Assembly: GCA_032622095.1 (NCBI GenBank)
Contig: CP136061.1
Location: 257,394,077 to 257,458,076 of the forward strand
Origin: Siphonodentalium dalli
Lineage: Eukaryota > Mollusca > Scaphopoda > Gadilida > Siphonodentaliidae
Reading direction: 5' to 3'
Length of the DNA stretch: 64,000 nucleotides
Positions 10,877-20,311 of this stretch are shown here, piece after piece. The translations under genes were made by a program, and so were the position numbers. Under the pieces are notes generated by a model. The model made no database searches and had not been told where the DNA came from. It was given only the letters and a program-made list of their open reading frames with translations. Position 1 is the stretch's first letter. Each line of letters begins with the position of its first letter.

Positions 10877-11239
10877 TTAACCCTTTACCCAACAGAACGG
10901 CCCTGTGCCAATGCATTCTCTTATATATGCGAGTCGACCATAGGTCGCCTCGCATATATAAGAGAATGCATTGGCTTAACACATTAAAAATTATAAAATT
11001 GTAAGAATGTAAGAAAAAAATGGTAAAAAGTGTTAAAAACAGATTTTTTTTAGGCCAATGCATTCTCTTATATATGCGAGGCGACCTATGGTCGACTCGC
11101 ATATATAAGAGAATGCATTGGCACAGGTCAATGAGCCGGTTCCAATGATATCCATATTTGTATGGTTTTATTGAGACAAACCCAAGATAATTTAGGCTGT
11201 TGCAGCTTTATTTGGCCGGTTTGTTGGGTAAAGGGTTAA
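10877..11239 (-). mobile_element. TTAA-1 miniature element, complete
   Basis: TTAACCCTTTACCCAACAG at left, TGTTGGGTAAAGGGTTAA at right, two hairpin cassettes. It lacks a small piece after the second cassette (GGCACAGG runs directly into TCAATGAGCCGG). It sits immediately upstream of the retrotransposon ORF1-like fragment. Confidence 0.9.
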
Positions 11240-11244
11240 AGGAA

Positions 11245-11428
11245 ACGGATGAGCACGAAAAGAAGAAGAGAAACTTAATTATCTAATATTCTGGAAGTTC
11301 GAGCAGATGATCGTAAAGAACACGACAAACAAAAATTGGCTGAAGTTATGGAGACAGTTGCGAAAGGATCGATAAACAATATTCAGAGTTACTGTCTTGG
11401 CAGCAGGGCAGAAGGTAAAATTCGGCCC
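11245..11428 (+). pseudogene. Non-LTR retrotransposon ORF1-like fragment
   Basis: Translation gives KKKRNLII, then after a frame change EVRADDRKEHDKQKLAEVM, NNIQSYCLGSRAEG and KIRPL. The layout (basic stretch with N-L-I-I, a charged helical stretch, R/L-G-x-R-x-x-G-K-x-RPL) is what is seen in the nucleic-acid-binding region upstream of the endonuclease in many CR1/Jockey-like elements. At least one frameshift and one stop are present. It is cut at CGGCCCTTAA by a TTAA-2 element. The endonuclease part of probably the same element resumes at 11919. Assignment is by motif only. Confidence 0.6.
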
Positions 11429-11820
11429 TTAACCCTTTCAGTGCCAAGTCCGATTTTTGTATCAACCCATACACCCTGTGCCAATGCATTCTCTTATATA
11501 TGCGAGTCGACCATAGGTCGCCTCGCATATATAAGAGAATGCATTGGCCTAACAATTTTTCATCATTTGTTATTATTTTTTACAATTTTTTACAATTTTA
11601 ATAATTTTTTCTTATATTCATTAACAGACTTATTTTGTAGGTTTAGTGCCAGGGAATCTTACGTTTTTCATGGGCAACAAAATTATTACTATGAATACTT
11701 GGTGATAGTTTTGAGTTATAACATGCCACTAAGGTTTTAACCAGGTTGTTTTTAAATTCGCTATAGCATGCTTAAGCATACCCAAAAAAAATTCAACCCA
11801 AAAAAAAAATCATAAATTAA
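11429..11820 (-). mobile_element. TTAA-2 miniature element, one end missing
   Basis: TTAACCCTTTCAGTGCCAAG, CCCATACACCCTG, a hairpin cassette, then the usual body to GCATACCCAAAAAAAATTC. The far terminus (GGGCCGAT.AGATCGG and CTGGCACTGAAAGGG) is absent, so it was truncated after insertion. It interrupts the retrotransposon between ORF1-like and endonuclease parts. Confidence 0.85.
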
Positions 11821-11918
11821 TAGCAACTCAAATACAACAACGGAAAATATGCGTCATTTATACGGCTACTCGTCAACTTATATACACCAATGTTATATAC
11901 ACCAATGTTATATCCACC

Positions 11919-12506
11919 AATGTTATATTCATCAATGTACACTGCCTAATGAATAAACGCGATGAACTATACTCCTTACCGTTCAGAAAGAAAGGCCAGC
12001 TGTCATGTGCATCAAGTCTTCCCGAAAAACACCAAGAACAATGTGACATGTTTATAAATAAATCGCCTGAGAGGGGAATTATAATATATATGCACTAATC
12101 TCTTAAAGCAACTATGCACTCAGCTAGATGCAGCAAATTTCGTGGAATCAACAGGGTGTATGTGGACAAAAACAAAATGTGAGACCGTACTATATATAAT
12201 TGGAGGCGTTTATAGAAGTCCAACAACAACCGCTGAAAATACTACAAGTTGAACGATTTGATACAAGTCACTAAAACAGTCAAACACGATTTCCTTTTGA
12301 TCATGGGAGACTTAACTTCCCTGACATAAAGTGGGAATCATTCTTTCCACAGACTAGCGAACAAGGTGATAAATTCATTGAATGTCTCAGGAATTGTTTT
12401 TTGTCACAACTTATTTCTGAACCCATGAGACACAGGGAAAACCAGAAATATAATCTACTAGACTTAATAATTTCTAATCGAGATGACTTGATAACTCAAG
12501 TCAATT
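11919..12506 (+). pseudogene. Non-LTR retrotransposon endonuclease domain, N-terminal part
   Basis: A broken apurinic/apyrimidinic-type endonuclease of a CR1/Jockey-like retrotransposon. Readable pieces in order: INVHCLMNKRDELYSL (the usual start of the domain), SPERGIIIYMH (strand after the catalytic glutamate region), VLYIIGGVYRSPTTT, DFLLIMGD followed after a 1-base deletion by NFPDIKWES (the GDFN catalytic motif region), GDKFIECLRNCFLSQ, and NLLDLIISNRDDLITQVNF. At least two frameshifts and several stops, so not functional. In life this domain nicks target DNA for target-primed reverse transcription. A short 15-bp tandem repeat (ATATACACCAATGTT) lies just upstream. It is interrupted in the middle of a conserved stretch by a TTAA-1 element. 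Confidence 0.85.
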
Positions 12507-12892
12507 TTAACCCTTTACCCAACAAAACGGCCAAAACCGGCCAAATAAAGCTTCAACAGCCTAAAATATCTTCGGTGTGTCTCAATAGAACCATACAAAT
12601 ATGGATATCATTGGAACCGGCTCCTTGACCACATTGTGATAGTTACAGTTATGCCCTGTGCCAATGCATTCTCTTATATATGCGAGTCAACCGTAGGTCA
12701 CCTCGCATATATAAGAGAATGCATTGGCCTAAAACAAATCTTTTTTTAACACTTTTTACCATTTTTTCTTACATTCTTTAAAAAATTTATAATTTTTAAT
12801 GTGTTAAGCCAATGCATTCTCTTATATATGCGAGGCGACCTATGGTAAGAGAATGCATTGGCACAGGGCCGTTCTGTTGGGTAAAGGGTTAA
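12507..12892 (+). mobile_element. TTAA-1 miniature element inside the retrotransposon
   Basis: TTAACCCTTTACCCAACAAA to TCTGTTGGGTAAAGGGTTAA, inserted at a TTAA in the endonuclease frame (ITQVNF then TTAA). The first cassette is complete; the second has lost part of its tip (CGACCTATGGTAAGAGAATG). Orientation opposite to most copies in the window. The clean interruption of a recognisable coding frame proves this family inserts at TTAA. Confidence 0.95.
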
Positions 12893-13160
12893 AATTTGGA
12901 AAAAGTGATCATGATGTGATTGTGGCTACGCTGAACAAACACGCGATCTGGAATCTACGGGACCAAGAACACAAAAACTATTACTCCATAAAAGTGGCTA
13001 CAACAGTATTCTAATTGAAATACAGGGAGTTGAGTGGGGCAAGCTAGAAGATATGTCATGTGATAGTGGGCGGATAGTCTTCTATAGTAGTCCTATCGGG
13101 AACTCATTGGCGATCATATTCCAAAATCAAGCTGTTCCAACAAAAACACTAATTGGACCC
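12893..13160 (+). pseudogene. Non-LTR retrotransposon endonuclease, C-terminal part and linker
   Basis: The frame resumes after the inserted element with KFGKSDHDVIVATLN, which contains the SDH motif of the endonuclease active site, then YNSILIEIQGVEWGKLED and, after another frameshift, GDHIPKSSCSNKN, the usual linker before the reverse transcriptase domain. No reverse transcriptase follows: sequence beyond about 13170 is unrelated AT-rich DNA. So the element is truncated on the 3' side of this linker. Confidence 0.8.
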
Positions 13161-13243
13161 TTAACATTTAATTAATGCCCGATGTTTTATTATATGATTT
13201 TGTTGTGTGGTTTGTTATTCTTTACAGTATTTTTCGGTACTTA

Positions 13244-14052
13244 TACAGTAATGACCTAAATAATCGTCTTCTTAACCACAGCAGAATTATGGGTAACTTT
13301 TCAGGATTTAGTCGGAAATATGGCTTGTTGCCATTCATCGGAAGCTCTCGGTGACTAAATCCTGAAAAGTTACCCATAATTCTGCTGTGATTAAGAAGTC
13401 GATTATTTAGAGCAGTAACCCGATAGCTTTCCGATGAATGGCAACAAGCCATATTTCCGACTAAATCCTGAAAAGTTACCCATAATTCTGCTGTGATTAA
13501 GAAGTCGATTATTTAGAGCAGTAACCCAAGAGCTTTCCGATGAATGGCAACAAGCCATATTTCCGACTAAATCCTGAAAAGTTACCCATAATTCTGCTGT
13601 GATTAAGAAGTCGATTATTTAGAGCAGTAACCCAAGAGCTTTCCGATGAATGGCAACAAGCCATATTTCCGACTAAATCCTGAAAAGTTACCCATAATTC
13701 TGCTGTGATTAAGAAGTCGATTATTTAGAGCAGTAACCCAAGAGCTTTCCGATGAATGGCAACAAGCCATATTTCCGACTAAATCCTGAAAAGTTACCCA
13801 TAATTCTGCTGTGATTAAGAAGTCGATTATTTAGAGCAGTAACCCAAGAGCTTTCCGATGAATGGCAACAAGCCATATTTCCGACTAAATCCTGAAAAGT
13901 TACCCATAATGCTGTGATTAAGAAGTCGATTATTTAGAGCAGTAACCCAAGAGCTTTCCGATGAATGGCAACAAGCCATATTTCCGACTAAATCCTGAAA
14001 AGTTACCCATAATGCTGTGATTAAGAAGTCGATTATTTAGAGCATTACTGTA
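13244..14052. mobile_element. FB-TA foldback element with an amplified arm
   Basis: Starts TACAGTAATGACCTAAATAA and ends AGCATTACTGTA, as expected for FB-TA. The right arm is repeated six times in tandem: AGCTTTCCGATGAATGGCAA begins at 13425, 13531, 13637, 13743, 13849 and 13952, a 106-bp period (103 for the last). Units 2 to 6 are almost identical (CAGTAACCCAAG junction), so the amplification is recent. Confidence 0.9.
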
Positions 14053-14134
14053 GTTGAAACGTGCCTTGAAAAGTAGTTCCATAGAAATTTTGTTCTTGCT
14101 GTTGGGATTGTTGCCAGGAAGTGATTAAGCATCG

Positions 14135-14403
14135 TTAACCCTTTCATAACGGGAGCTGCGCTGGTGCAGCATTAAAGATCCTGTGCCAGTGCATTATCGT
14201 ATATATGCAAATATCCCATAGGGAGCCTCACATATATAAGAGAATGCACTGGCTTACAAGGTCAATGTAAATATTGCTAGGCCAATATTTTCTCTTATAT
14301 TATGATATGCGAGGCTCCCTATGGGAGACTCTCATATATAAGATAATGCATTGGTACAGGGTTTTAGCAAAATTTCAGAAAGCTCCAGTCATTGAAGGGT
14401 TAT
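14135..14403 (+). mobile_element. TTAA-3 miniature element
   Basis: TTAACCCTTTCATAACGGGA and GAGCTGCGCTGG at left, AAGCTCCAGTCATTGAAGGG plus TTAT (changed TTAA) at right. Two hairpin cassettes with the same outer stem as TTAA-1/2 but a different tip: CTCCC TAT GGGAG in place of CGACC TAT GGTCG. Confidence 0.85.
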
Positions 14404-14444
14404 GACAGAACAGTCAGTTTTCTTGATGATTTACTCCCAAGTTC

Positions 14445-14658
14445 TACAGTAATGCCCTAAATAATCGGCTCCTTAACCACATCAGAATTATGTGTAATTT
14501 TTCAGGATTTAGTCGGAAATATGGCTTGTTCCCATTCATCGGAAAGCTCTCAGTGAGCTTTCCGATGAATGGCAACAAGCCATATTTCCTACTAAATCCT
14601 GAACAGTTACCCATAATTCTGCTGTGGTAAGGAGTGGATTATTTAGGGCATTACTGTA
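14445..14658. mobile_element. FB-TA foldback element, full length
   Basis: TACAGTAATGCCCTAAATAA to ATTTAGGGCATTACTGTA. Arms of about 100 bp meet at AGCTCTCAGTGAGCTTTCC. It follows the amplified copy by about 400 bp and has single, unamplified arms. Confidence 0.92.
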
Positions 14659-14888
14659 GGTGCAGATCAGTCAGTTTCCTTGTCTGAGTGGACAAATTAA
14701 TCAGTTTATAGTGAGTTTATGTTGTATCTAATGTTTTCTTGATTTAATTTAAATATTTCTGGAGGTCTGCAGATTGAAGATAAGACTAGCAGACACTTGA
14801 TTAAATCAAGTATATACACCATCTAGTGGTGACATAGATTGGGAGGTATCATGCCTGAAGCCTTCCATTTCCATATGTATAGCCCAGG

Positions 14889-15288
14889 ATAACCCTTTAC
14901 CCAACAGAAGGGCCCTGTGCCAATGCATTCTCTTATATATGCGAGTCGACCATAGGTCGCCTCGCATATATAAGAGAATGCATTGGCTTAACACATTAAA
15001 AATTATAAAATTGTTAAAGAATGTAAGAAAAAATGGTAAAAAGTGTTAAAAAAAGATTTTTTTTAGGCCAATGCATTCTCTTATATATGCGAGGCGACCT
15101 ATGGTCGACTCGCATATATAAGAGAATGCATTGGCACAGGGCATAACTGTAACTATCACAATGTGGTCAATGAACCGGTTCCAATGATATCCATATTTGT
15201 ATGGTTTTATTGAGACAGACCCAAGATATTTTAGGCTGTTGAAGCTTTATTTGGCCGGTTTTGGCCGGTTTGTTGGGTAAAGGGTTAA
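14889..15288 (-). mobile_element. TTAA-1 miniature element within a duplicated flank
   Basis: ATAA (changed TTAA) CCCTTTACCCAACAGAAGG at left and GGTTTGTTGGGTAAAGGGTT AA at right; two cassettes. Host sequence on both sides is the same tandem unit (AGTATATACACCATCTAGTG to TTTCCATATGTATAGCCCA), seen at about 14800-14890, 15287-15377 and in part to 15437, so the element landed at a unit boundary. Confidence 0.9.
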
Positions 15289-15477
15289 ATCAAGCATATA
15301 CACCATCTAGTGGTGACATAGATTGCGAGGTATCATGCCTGAAGCCTTCCATTTCCATATGTATAGCCCAAGATAAGTATAGATTGCGAGATATCATGCC
15401 TGAAGCCTTCCATTTCCATATTTATAGCCCAGGATAAGTATGGCTGGCATCTTAAGTATCATTATTACCACCGCTTT

Positions 15478-16050
15478 ACTTCAAATATATCATTCAGTGT
15501 GTATACTTCAAATCCTGGCATTCAGTGTTACTTCAAATATATCATTCAGTGTGTACTTCAAATCCTGGCATTCAGTGTTACTTCAAATATATCATTCAGT
15601 GTGTACTTCAAATCCTGGCATTCAGTGTTACTTCAAATATATCATTCAGTGTGTACTTCAAATCCTGGCATTCAGTGTTACTTCAAATATATTATTCAGT
15701 GTGTACTTCAAATCCTGGCATTCAGTGTTACTTCAAATATATCATTCAGTGTGTACTTCAAATATATCAGTCAGTGGTACTTCAAATATATCAGTCAGTG
15801 GTACTTCAAATATATCAGTCAGTGGTACTTCAAATATATCAGTCAGTGGTACTTCAAATATATCAGTCAGTGGTAATTCAAATATATCTTTCAGTGTGTA
15901 TACTTCAAATCCTGGCATTCAGTGTTACTTCAAATATATCATTCAGTGTGTACTTCAAATATATCAGTCAGTGGTACTTCAAATATATCAGTCAGTGGTA
16001 CTTCAAATATATCTTTCAGTGTGTACTCCAAATATATACTTTATTGTACT
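15478..16050. repeat. Minisatellite with 48-bp and 24-bp unit forms
   Basis: First a 48-bp unit (CTTCAAATATATCATTCAGT then GTGTACTTCAAATCCTGGCA), about five copies, then a 24-bp unit (GGTACTTCAAATATATCAGT CAGT), about five copies, then both mixed. All three plus-strand frames are long and open because both periods are multiples of three. These frames are not genes. Confidence 0.92.
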
Positions 16051-16084
16051 TCAAATCAGAGACCTGGCTAGAGGGTCTCCATTT

Positions 16085-16150
16085 GGGGGGGGGGGGGGGG
16101 GGGGTGGGCGGGGGTGTGGTGGGAGGAGGGCTGTGGGGTGGGAGAGGGCA
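16085..16150 (+). repeat. G-rich run, quadruplex-prone
   Basis: A run of about 19 G, then TGGGCGGGGGTGTGGTGGGA and GGAGGGCTGTGGGG on the plus strand. Several tracts of three or more G in a short span could form a quadruplex. It follows the 24/48-bp array. Confidence 0.7.
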
Positions 16151-16374
16151 GCATTGTACACTTCAAAATTTCTACCTGCACTGCCCCCATTGAACCAGGG
16201 ACTAGCCTAGATTTGTGAGACAGGGATCAGCCTAGAGGGTGACTTGTGAAACAGGGACCAGCCTAGAGGGTGACTTGTGAGATATCTTCTCCCTAAAATG
16301 TGCCACTTAATTCTCCCTATATTTCTAAGGGAAGTGACCATACCAGTTTGTATTTTTCAAAACAGCATATTTGA

Positions 16375-16500
16375 AGTGGATTTACAGACTATAATGGTGT
16401 CCTTACTCATTAACATGGTAATTAATATAAATGGGCTAAGTGGATTTACAGACTATAATGGTGTCCTTACTCATTAACATGGTAATTAATATAAATGGGC
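16375..16500. repeat. Direct repeat, two copies of about 63 bp
   Basis: AAGTGGATTTACAGACTATA through ATTAATATAAATGGGCT occurs twice in succession with essentially no difference, indicating a recent duplication. Confidence 0.85.
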
Positions 16501-16814
16501 TCTTGTATTCATTGTACTTTTTGGATCACCTAAATGAACTTCCACCTTTATGACTTCTCCCTGATAAATCAATTTCTCCCTCATAATCTTCTTCCAATTT
16601 GAATTCTTTAGGCTGGTTTTTGGGTTGGAATTTCCATGCATTATAGAGTGTGAATGCTCGCGAGAAACACACCGAGAAAACAAATTGCCATTAATTCCAT
16701 TTAAAGTTACCATAAATAATGAATGAAGTTTCTGTTGTGATCCAACTGTGAGTTCTGTCCTTAATGCTGTCGTTAATATAGTGTGATGAGGGTTTCAATT
16801 ACCTTACGGGTGTT

Positions 16815-17057
16815 ATGTGGGCTCCTGCAATATTTCCCCTTATGGAACATCGCAGGCAGTTAGCAGCATTCGTCATTATAATCAAGGCAGCGGCTTTCAC
16901 TCCCTTGCATCCTTGTTATTGTGATATCTGTTCATACCAGGAAGAAATTGAACTTTTATTGCAGTCTAATGATTCATTAAGCTTCGATGATTTGAGTTTC
17001 ATGCCGACAATGAAGATGGAAATTATCATTGATTTCTTGCAAATTGAAAATGCATGA
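16815..17057 (+). CDS. Triplicated unknown reading frame, copy 1 (intact)
   Basis: Unrecognised small reading frame in the first unit of a tandem triplication with spacing of about 575-585 bp. The conserved part is 71 codons from MEHRRQLAAFVIII to EIIIDFLQIENA. It has a basic and hydrophobic start, then EEIELLLQSNDSLSFDDLSF, then an amphipathic end. The frame is also open in copy 3, with mostly conservative changes, while copy 2 has a 1-base insertion. The upstream extension (MWAPAIFPL) differs from copies 2 and 3. No family was recognised. It could be a duplicated exon of a host gene or part of a mobile element; real coding status is uncertain. Confidence 0.3.
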   Translation: MWAPAIFPLMEHRRQLAAFVIIIKAAAFTPLHPCYCDICSYQEEIELLLQSNDSLSFDDLSFMPTMKMEIIIDFLQIENA

Positions 17058-17395
17058 CAGTTATACCCGGTATGTTATACCCTAGGTAGGTGACACCATT
17101 GCAACCTAATGGTATTCATTTTATAATGCAAGACTTCTCACCTAACCGTTCTGTAAGGCCGAGGATAATTAATTATTTTGTTGAGGGAACATGCCATAAA
17201 AAAATATAGTTGTCGGTCGGCTGATGTATTTTTTTTTATTATAATTTTTCAATAATATTCCTAACTTTTGGTTGGTTTGGGTGGTTTGTCCCTTTACAAT
17301 GCATATATATGTGAGGAAAGATAATACTACGATACAATACCTGACCTTCTATGCTTCTGTTTATCATCATTATTTAAACTTCAGCGTATCCTGCC

Positions 17396-17640
17396 AATGT
17401 TTCTGGATCCCCTAATGGAACATCGCAGGCAGTTAGCTAGCATTCCTCATAATAATCAAGGCAGCGGCTTTCACTCACGTACCTCCTTGTTATTGTGATA
17501 TCAGTTCATACCAGGAGGAAATTGAACTTCTATTGCAGTCTAATGATTCATTAAGCTTCAATGATTTGAGTTGCATGCGGACATTGAAGATCGAAATTTA
17601 TATTATCAATGATTTCTTGCAAATTGAAAATGCATGACAG
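17396..17640 (+). pseudogene. Triplicated unknown reading frame, copy 2 (frameshifted)
   Basis: Second unit, sequence-aligned with copies 1 and 3. After MEHRRQLA an extra base (GCTAGCATT for GCAGCATT) shifts the frame; the original frame is readable again from EEIELLLQSNDSLSFNDL to IENA, with a 6-base in-frame insertion (EIYIIND). Just before, ATTTAAACTTCAG precedes the conserved stretch as in copy 3, a plausible splice acceptor. Confidence 0.35.
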
Positions 17641-17943
17641 TTATACCCGGTATGTTATACCCTAGGTAGGTGACACCAACTCCATGGTATTCAGTTTATA
17701 ATGTAAGACTTCTTACGTAACCATTCTATAAGGCCGAGAAAATTAATTATTTTGTTGAGGGAACATGCCAGAAAAAAACTATTGTCGGTCGTCGGCAGAT
17801 GTATGTGTTTTTTTTATTTATATATTTTTTTTCAATAATATTCCTAAATTTTGGCCAATTTGGGTGCTATGTCCCTTTATAATGCATATATATGTGAGGA
17901 AAGATAATACTACGATACAATACCTGACCTTCTATGCTTCTGT

Positions 17944-18213
17944 TTGTCATCATTATTTAAACTTCAGCTTATCCTGCCAATGTTTCCGGATCCCCTAATG
18001 GAACATCGCAGGCAGTTAGCAGCATTCCTCATTATAATCAAGGCAGCCGCTTTAACTCCCGTGCCTTCTTGTTATCGTCATATCAGTTCATACCTGGAAG
18101 AAATTGAACTTTTATTGCAGTCTAATGATTCATTAAGCTTCGATGATTTGAGTTTCATGCGGACAATGAAGATGGAAATTGTCATTGATTTCTTGCAAAT
18201 TGAAAATCCATGA
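17944..18213 (+). CDS. Triplicated unknown reading frame, copy 3 (intact)
   Basis: Third unit. From the possible acceptor ATTTAAACTTCAG the frame reads LILPMFPDPLMEHRRQL, then AAALTPVPSCYRHISSYLEE, then IELLLQSNDSLSFDDLSF and ends EIVIDFLQIENP before a stop. The listed start includes nine upstream codons; if it is an exon it would begin at about 17968. 71 codons align with copy 1, with replacements such as V/L, F/L, P/R and I/V. After this unit the TATGTTATACCC motif that follows copies 1 and 2 once is expanded into a minisatellite. Function unknown. Confidence 0.3.
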   Translation: MSSLFKLQLILPMFPDPLMEHRRQLAAFLIIIKAAALTPVPSCYRHISSYLEEIELLLQSNDSLSFDDLSFMRTMKMEIVIDFLQIENP

Positions 18214-18219
18214 CATTTA

Positions 18220-18460
18220 TTTATACTGGGTATGTTATGCCCTGTTCTGGTTATGTCATACCCTGTACCATGTATGTTATGCCATATTCCAGATATGTTA
18301 TACCCTGTTCTGGATATGTTATACCCTATTCCAGTTATGTTAATCCCTGTATCGGATATGTTATACCCTATTCCAGTTATGTTATACCCTGTACCATGTA
18401 TGTTATACCCTGTACCATGTATACGTTATACAATATTCTGGTTGTTATACCCTAGTTTTG
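18220..18460. repeat. Minisatellite, about 21-24-bp unit, grown from a unit end
   Basis: Repeats of ATGTTATACCCTGTTCTGG, ATGTTATACCCTATTCCAG and ATGTTATACCCTGTACC. Copies 1 and 2 of the neighbouring triplicated unit have a single CCCGGTATGTTATACCCTAG at this place, so the array is a local expansion in copy 3. Confidence 0.85.
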
Positions 18461-18660
18461 TGACACCAACTTAAATAGTTTGTTTATGAACCCGTGTACA
18501 ACTTTTTTACCGAAATTGCAATCTTTGTTTTGCAGATGGTGTTCAGTTTATGTACGACTTCTCACCAAACCTTATATCACATAATATCAGTCATAATTTA
18601 ATTCACCCTGAGGATCGTGTCAATATCTGTATGGATTTTCAAAAGTAATTTGTTCCCTCA
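18461..18660 (+). other. Continuation of unit 3 with a splice-acceptor-like insertion
   Basis: Compared with units 1 and 2, about 55 extra bases ending CTTTGTTTTGCAG precede ATGGTGTTCAGTTTATG. The sequence after it is open in one frame (GVQFMYDFSPNLISHN to VNICMDFQK, stop at 18646). This could be a small exon or chance; units 1 and 2 keep the frame only in part. Confidence 0.25.
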
Positions 18661-18685
18661 ATATATTAAATTTTTCCCCAAGACG

Positions 18686-19061
18686 TGATTTAGTGTGTCT
18701 GATGTTTACAGGATGGGGTCCCCAGAGGGTGAATTTAGTGATGCTAACCCGCAGAGCAGGCTAGCATCACCAAATTCACCCTCTCGGGATGTCATTATTT
18801 ATGGGCCTCTTTTTTTTGGGAGGTATTTAGTCTCAAATGAACACTTCTGTTCAGTTTCTATATTCTCTAATTTGTAGAAGATAAAATGCATAAACGAGGG
18901 TGAACATCGCCAGCTTCATCTTGGGAACAGCATTCTGATCCAAGGTCACCATAACAGTTGAGGCATAAGCAGAATTACATTCACGGAGGGTGAATTTTGT
19001 AACTAAATTCACCCTCTTGGGACCTCATTCTGCAAATTTGAGACACACTAAATCCAGGCTG
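18686..19061. mobile_element. hAT-like miniature element (family D), diverged
   Basis: GTGTGTCTGATGTTTACAGG, hairpin arms GGGTCCCCAGAGGGTGAATT and its inverse, the central GGTATTTAGTCTCAAATG to AATTTGTAGAAGATAAAATG segment, and a second hairpin that has lost its tip. The outermost CAAGCC end is eroded. Confidence 0.75.
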
Positions 19062-19124
19062 ATGTTCGTTTTCCAATAAATTTGCTGCAACCTTATATCG
19101 TCTTACTATAGAGATAAACCTCTA

Positions 19125-19210
19125 ACAATAGACGCTGTATATTGGGTGATGTGTAATCTGGTGTATAACAATAGATGCTGTATATAGGGTGATGTGTAAT
19201 CTGGTGTAAT
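19125..19210. repeat. Direct repeat, two copies of about 45 bp
   Basis: AATAGACGCTGTATATTGGG and TGATGTGTAATCTGGTGTAT are repeated once more with few changes. The following 19290-19420 is a run of GTCCGTGTGTCTGTC-like motifs, a simple-sequence tract. Confidence 0.7.
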
Positions 19211-19512
19211 AATAAATTCTAATTAGTAGGTCATGAGCTACCGTACCTAAACTAAGCGGCTAATTATCCCACAGAAATGAAGGGATATAAAATGGATTCC
19301 ATCTGTGTGTCTGTCTTCCCGTCCGTGTGTCTGGGCGTCCATCCGTGTGTCTGTCGAGCCATGTGTCAAGCTGTCCGTGTGTCTGTCCATCCCGTCCGTG
19401 TGTCTGTCTGTGTCTGGTTCATCATCTATAGAACATTATTTTTGTTTTGCTAAAAGTTTCTTTGACCACTTTAATATATCTCTGTTAGAGTTTCCACTTT
19501 ACAATGATGCAC

Positions 19513-20179
19513 AATGTCGGCGCACAATATCCCGATTGTGCCCGGTTAAATCCGGCTGCCGGATAAATCGGGCCCGATAAAATCTGGGGATCAGCGCACA
19601 CAAGTCGGTTTTTCACTCCGGTCATATGCATGCTATGGTCACTAGTATATAGCCAACTTGTGTGGTCAGCTTATCTAGCCAGTTACTGTACCTAGTCATG
19701 GTAATTTATATTAATATGTATTTCTAAAGACTAATATTTATTAATAATAAACTAAATAAATATATTATTATTAATAATATATTGAGGTCACGAGCAATAG
19801 CCGTAAATTGGCGTAATACAGACCTTTCCACAGCTGCCGTCCTCTTGTTGCAGTTATTATACAGGCACTCTTTTTCTGCCCACAGGTCTACCAGCTGTTT
19901 TTCCATGTCGGTCGATCAGAATTCTTGATTTAATTTCGAATAGCGGTCGCCGCTAACTATTCCGACATTTTGAATGAGGTTTTGGTCATGTGACGGTCAT
20001 GTGACAAGCAAAACACGTGCGTTGCCATCGTCACGAGTCGGATTTTCCTGATGAAATCAAACTCAGTTTGATCGGTCCGATTAAATCGGATCCGACAAAA
20101 AACGCTCCAAATTTAGGCGCACATGGTCCCGATTGTCCCCGATTTATCCGGGACAATCGGGATCGTGTGCGCCGACACT
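19513..20179. mobile_element. TIR element M with GTCGGCGCACA ends
   Basis: Left end ATGTCGGCGCACAATATCCC and GATTGTGCCCGG, right end GGGACAATCGGGATCG and TGTGCGCCGACACT: inverted repeats with a 12-bp core (TGTCGGCGCACA) and similar subterminal CCGATTGT/CCGGATAAATC motifs. About 670 bp, no recognised transposase. Target duplication not clear, so superfamily is left open. Confidence 0.65.
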
Positions 20180-20311
20180 TAAATGATTATGCGATCAAGC
20201 TTTTAAAAATACTAGGGATGCAGACTGGACTGTGGACCTGATCGCCATCTAAGACTGGTCCACTCCTCTCCCATACCCTCACCCCACAACTGGTCCAATT
20301 ATAGTCTATTT

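Noticed and set aside
10836-11102. Frames reading MHWHRAVLLGKG or MHWLNTLKIIK near many loci
   Set aside because: They are translations of the TTAA hairpin cassette and recur wherever it occurs.
16085-16150. G-run as telomeric repeat
   Set aside because: No TTAGGG periodicity; it is a simple G-rich tract after a minisatellite.
15440-16210. 256-, 222- and 125-codon overlapping frames as repeat proteins
   Set aside because: All three plus-strand frames are open at once because the array period is 24/48 bp, ending in a G-run translated as polyglycine. This is repeat structure, not coding.
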